Shown here: positions 28,192 through 28,545 of the stretch, piece after piece
How positions within the stretch are numbered: the stretch's first letter is position 1
Layout of the letters: each line of letters starts with the position of its first letter
Source: Clostridia bacterium
GTDB lineage: Bacteria; Bacillota_A; Clostridia; Oscillospirales; CAG-272
DNA: 28,545 bases
Direction: 5' to 3'
Assembly: GCA_017414605.1 (NCBI GenBank)
Contig: JAFQLG010000096.1
Span: 1 to 28,545, forward strand
Translations under genes and position numbers: made by a program
The notes under the pieces: generated by a model
The model's database searches: none
What the model was told of the DNA's origin: nothing
Seen by the model: only the letters and a program-made list of their open reading frames with translations

Positions 28192-28545
28192 ATGTTACAT
28201 ACAGTTTGGTTAAACATCGCAGCAGGTGCATCGAACATATTGGACACCGTGCTGGACATAGCGGCATCAAAGTATGCCATTGTCTGCTATCTTGCCCTGC
28301 TTGTCCTGATTATTGCCGTTTTGGTGATAGTCATGCTTGCCAACAGCTCAAAGAGCGGAACTGCTAAGGCCGCTAACGTTGTTATTCAAAACGGATCAAA
28401 GGGAGCCCCCATTTCCGTTGGAACGAGTGGGGGGACGGCAGAGAAAGCAAGGGTGGAAACGGCAGCAGAAGCGGAGGAGAATGCGCCGAGATTCTGTATG
28501 CTGTCAAGGATAGATGAGAACAAGCGCATATACGATGCAAGGAAG
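28192..28545 (+). CDS. Membrane-anchored protein of unknown function (3' partial)
   Basis: The frame is open from the ATG at 28192 to the window end, 118 codons. GGGGAG lies about 9 nt upstream, and the start is 19 nt after the GH3-like gene, so it belongs to the same operon. A hydrophobic helix spans about residues 28-50 (AIVCYLALLVLIIAVLVIVML). An Ala/Gly/Glu-rich linker follows, then the start of a new domain (APRFCMLSRIDENKR). From memory, sequences of this type precede an AAA ATPase domain in clostridial proteins, which would supply the P-loop lacking in the upstream fusion, but that part is outside the window and remains unproven. Confidence 0.75.
   Translation, partial: MLHTVWLNIAAGASNILDTVLDIAASKYAIVCYLALLVLIIAVLVIVMLANSSKSGTAKAANVVIQNGSKGAPISVGTSGGTAEKARVETAAEAEENAPRFCMLSRIDENKRIYDARK

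Overview
The window is a bacterial chromosome segment of roughly mid GC content. All genes are on the + strand. Near-perfect SigA promoters (TTGACA, 17-nt spacer, TATAAT), strong AGGAGG-type ribosome sites, a PyrK/PyrD class 1B dihydroorotate dehydrogenase, a CpsC/D/B-type tyrosine-kinase cassette and formate-tetrahydrofolate ligase point to a Firmicute, most likely an anaerobic, gut-type member of the Clostridia. The exact taxon cannot be fixed from the sequence. UGA is an ordinary stop here (pyrK, pyrF and the 3' end of fhs all end in TGA).

Layout: (1) 1-3120, the 3' part of a large secreted or surface protein with a Thr/Pro/Glu-rich tandem-repeat linker and three beta-sandwich-like modules separated by Cys-rich segments; terminator at 3154. 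(2) 3239-5680, a consensus promoter and an exopolysaccharide control cassette (CpsC-like membrane adaptor, CpsD-like tyrosine kinase, CpsB-like PHP phosphatase) without adjoining glycosyltransferases. (3) 5770-7443, formate-tetrahydrofolate ligase, interrupted by one in-frame UGA at a Cys position; terminator at 7454. (4) 7504-8384, a promoter, a small BspA-type leucine-rich-repeat lipoprotein and a hairpin. (5) 8476-18124, a pyrimidine operon: consensus promoter, short leader, pyrC-carB-pyrK-pyrD-(alpha/beta hydrolase)-pyrF-[palindromic element]-pyrE-pyrB, terminator. It covers the steps from carbamoyl phosphate to UMP but has no carA. PyrB carries a C-terminal zinc domain resembling that of PyrI. 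(6) 18189-28545, another consensus promoter and an accessory operon running off the window: a three-helix membrane protein; a 1946-residue protein with a cytoplasmic N-terminus, one membrane helix and a very large LRR ectodomain; a fusion of a GH3-like enzyme, two membrane helices and a degenerate AAA-like domain; and the start of another membrane-anchored protein.

The strongest candidates for something new are the accessory operon in region 6, especially the GH3-like/AAA-like membrane fusion, and the UGA codon at a conserved Cys position in formate-tetrahydrofolate ligase. The PyrB-zinc fusion, the hydrolase inside the pyr operon and the 117-bp palindromic element also deserve a look. Family assignments come from recognising motifs by eye; no database search was run.
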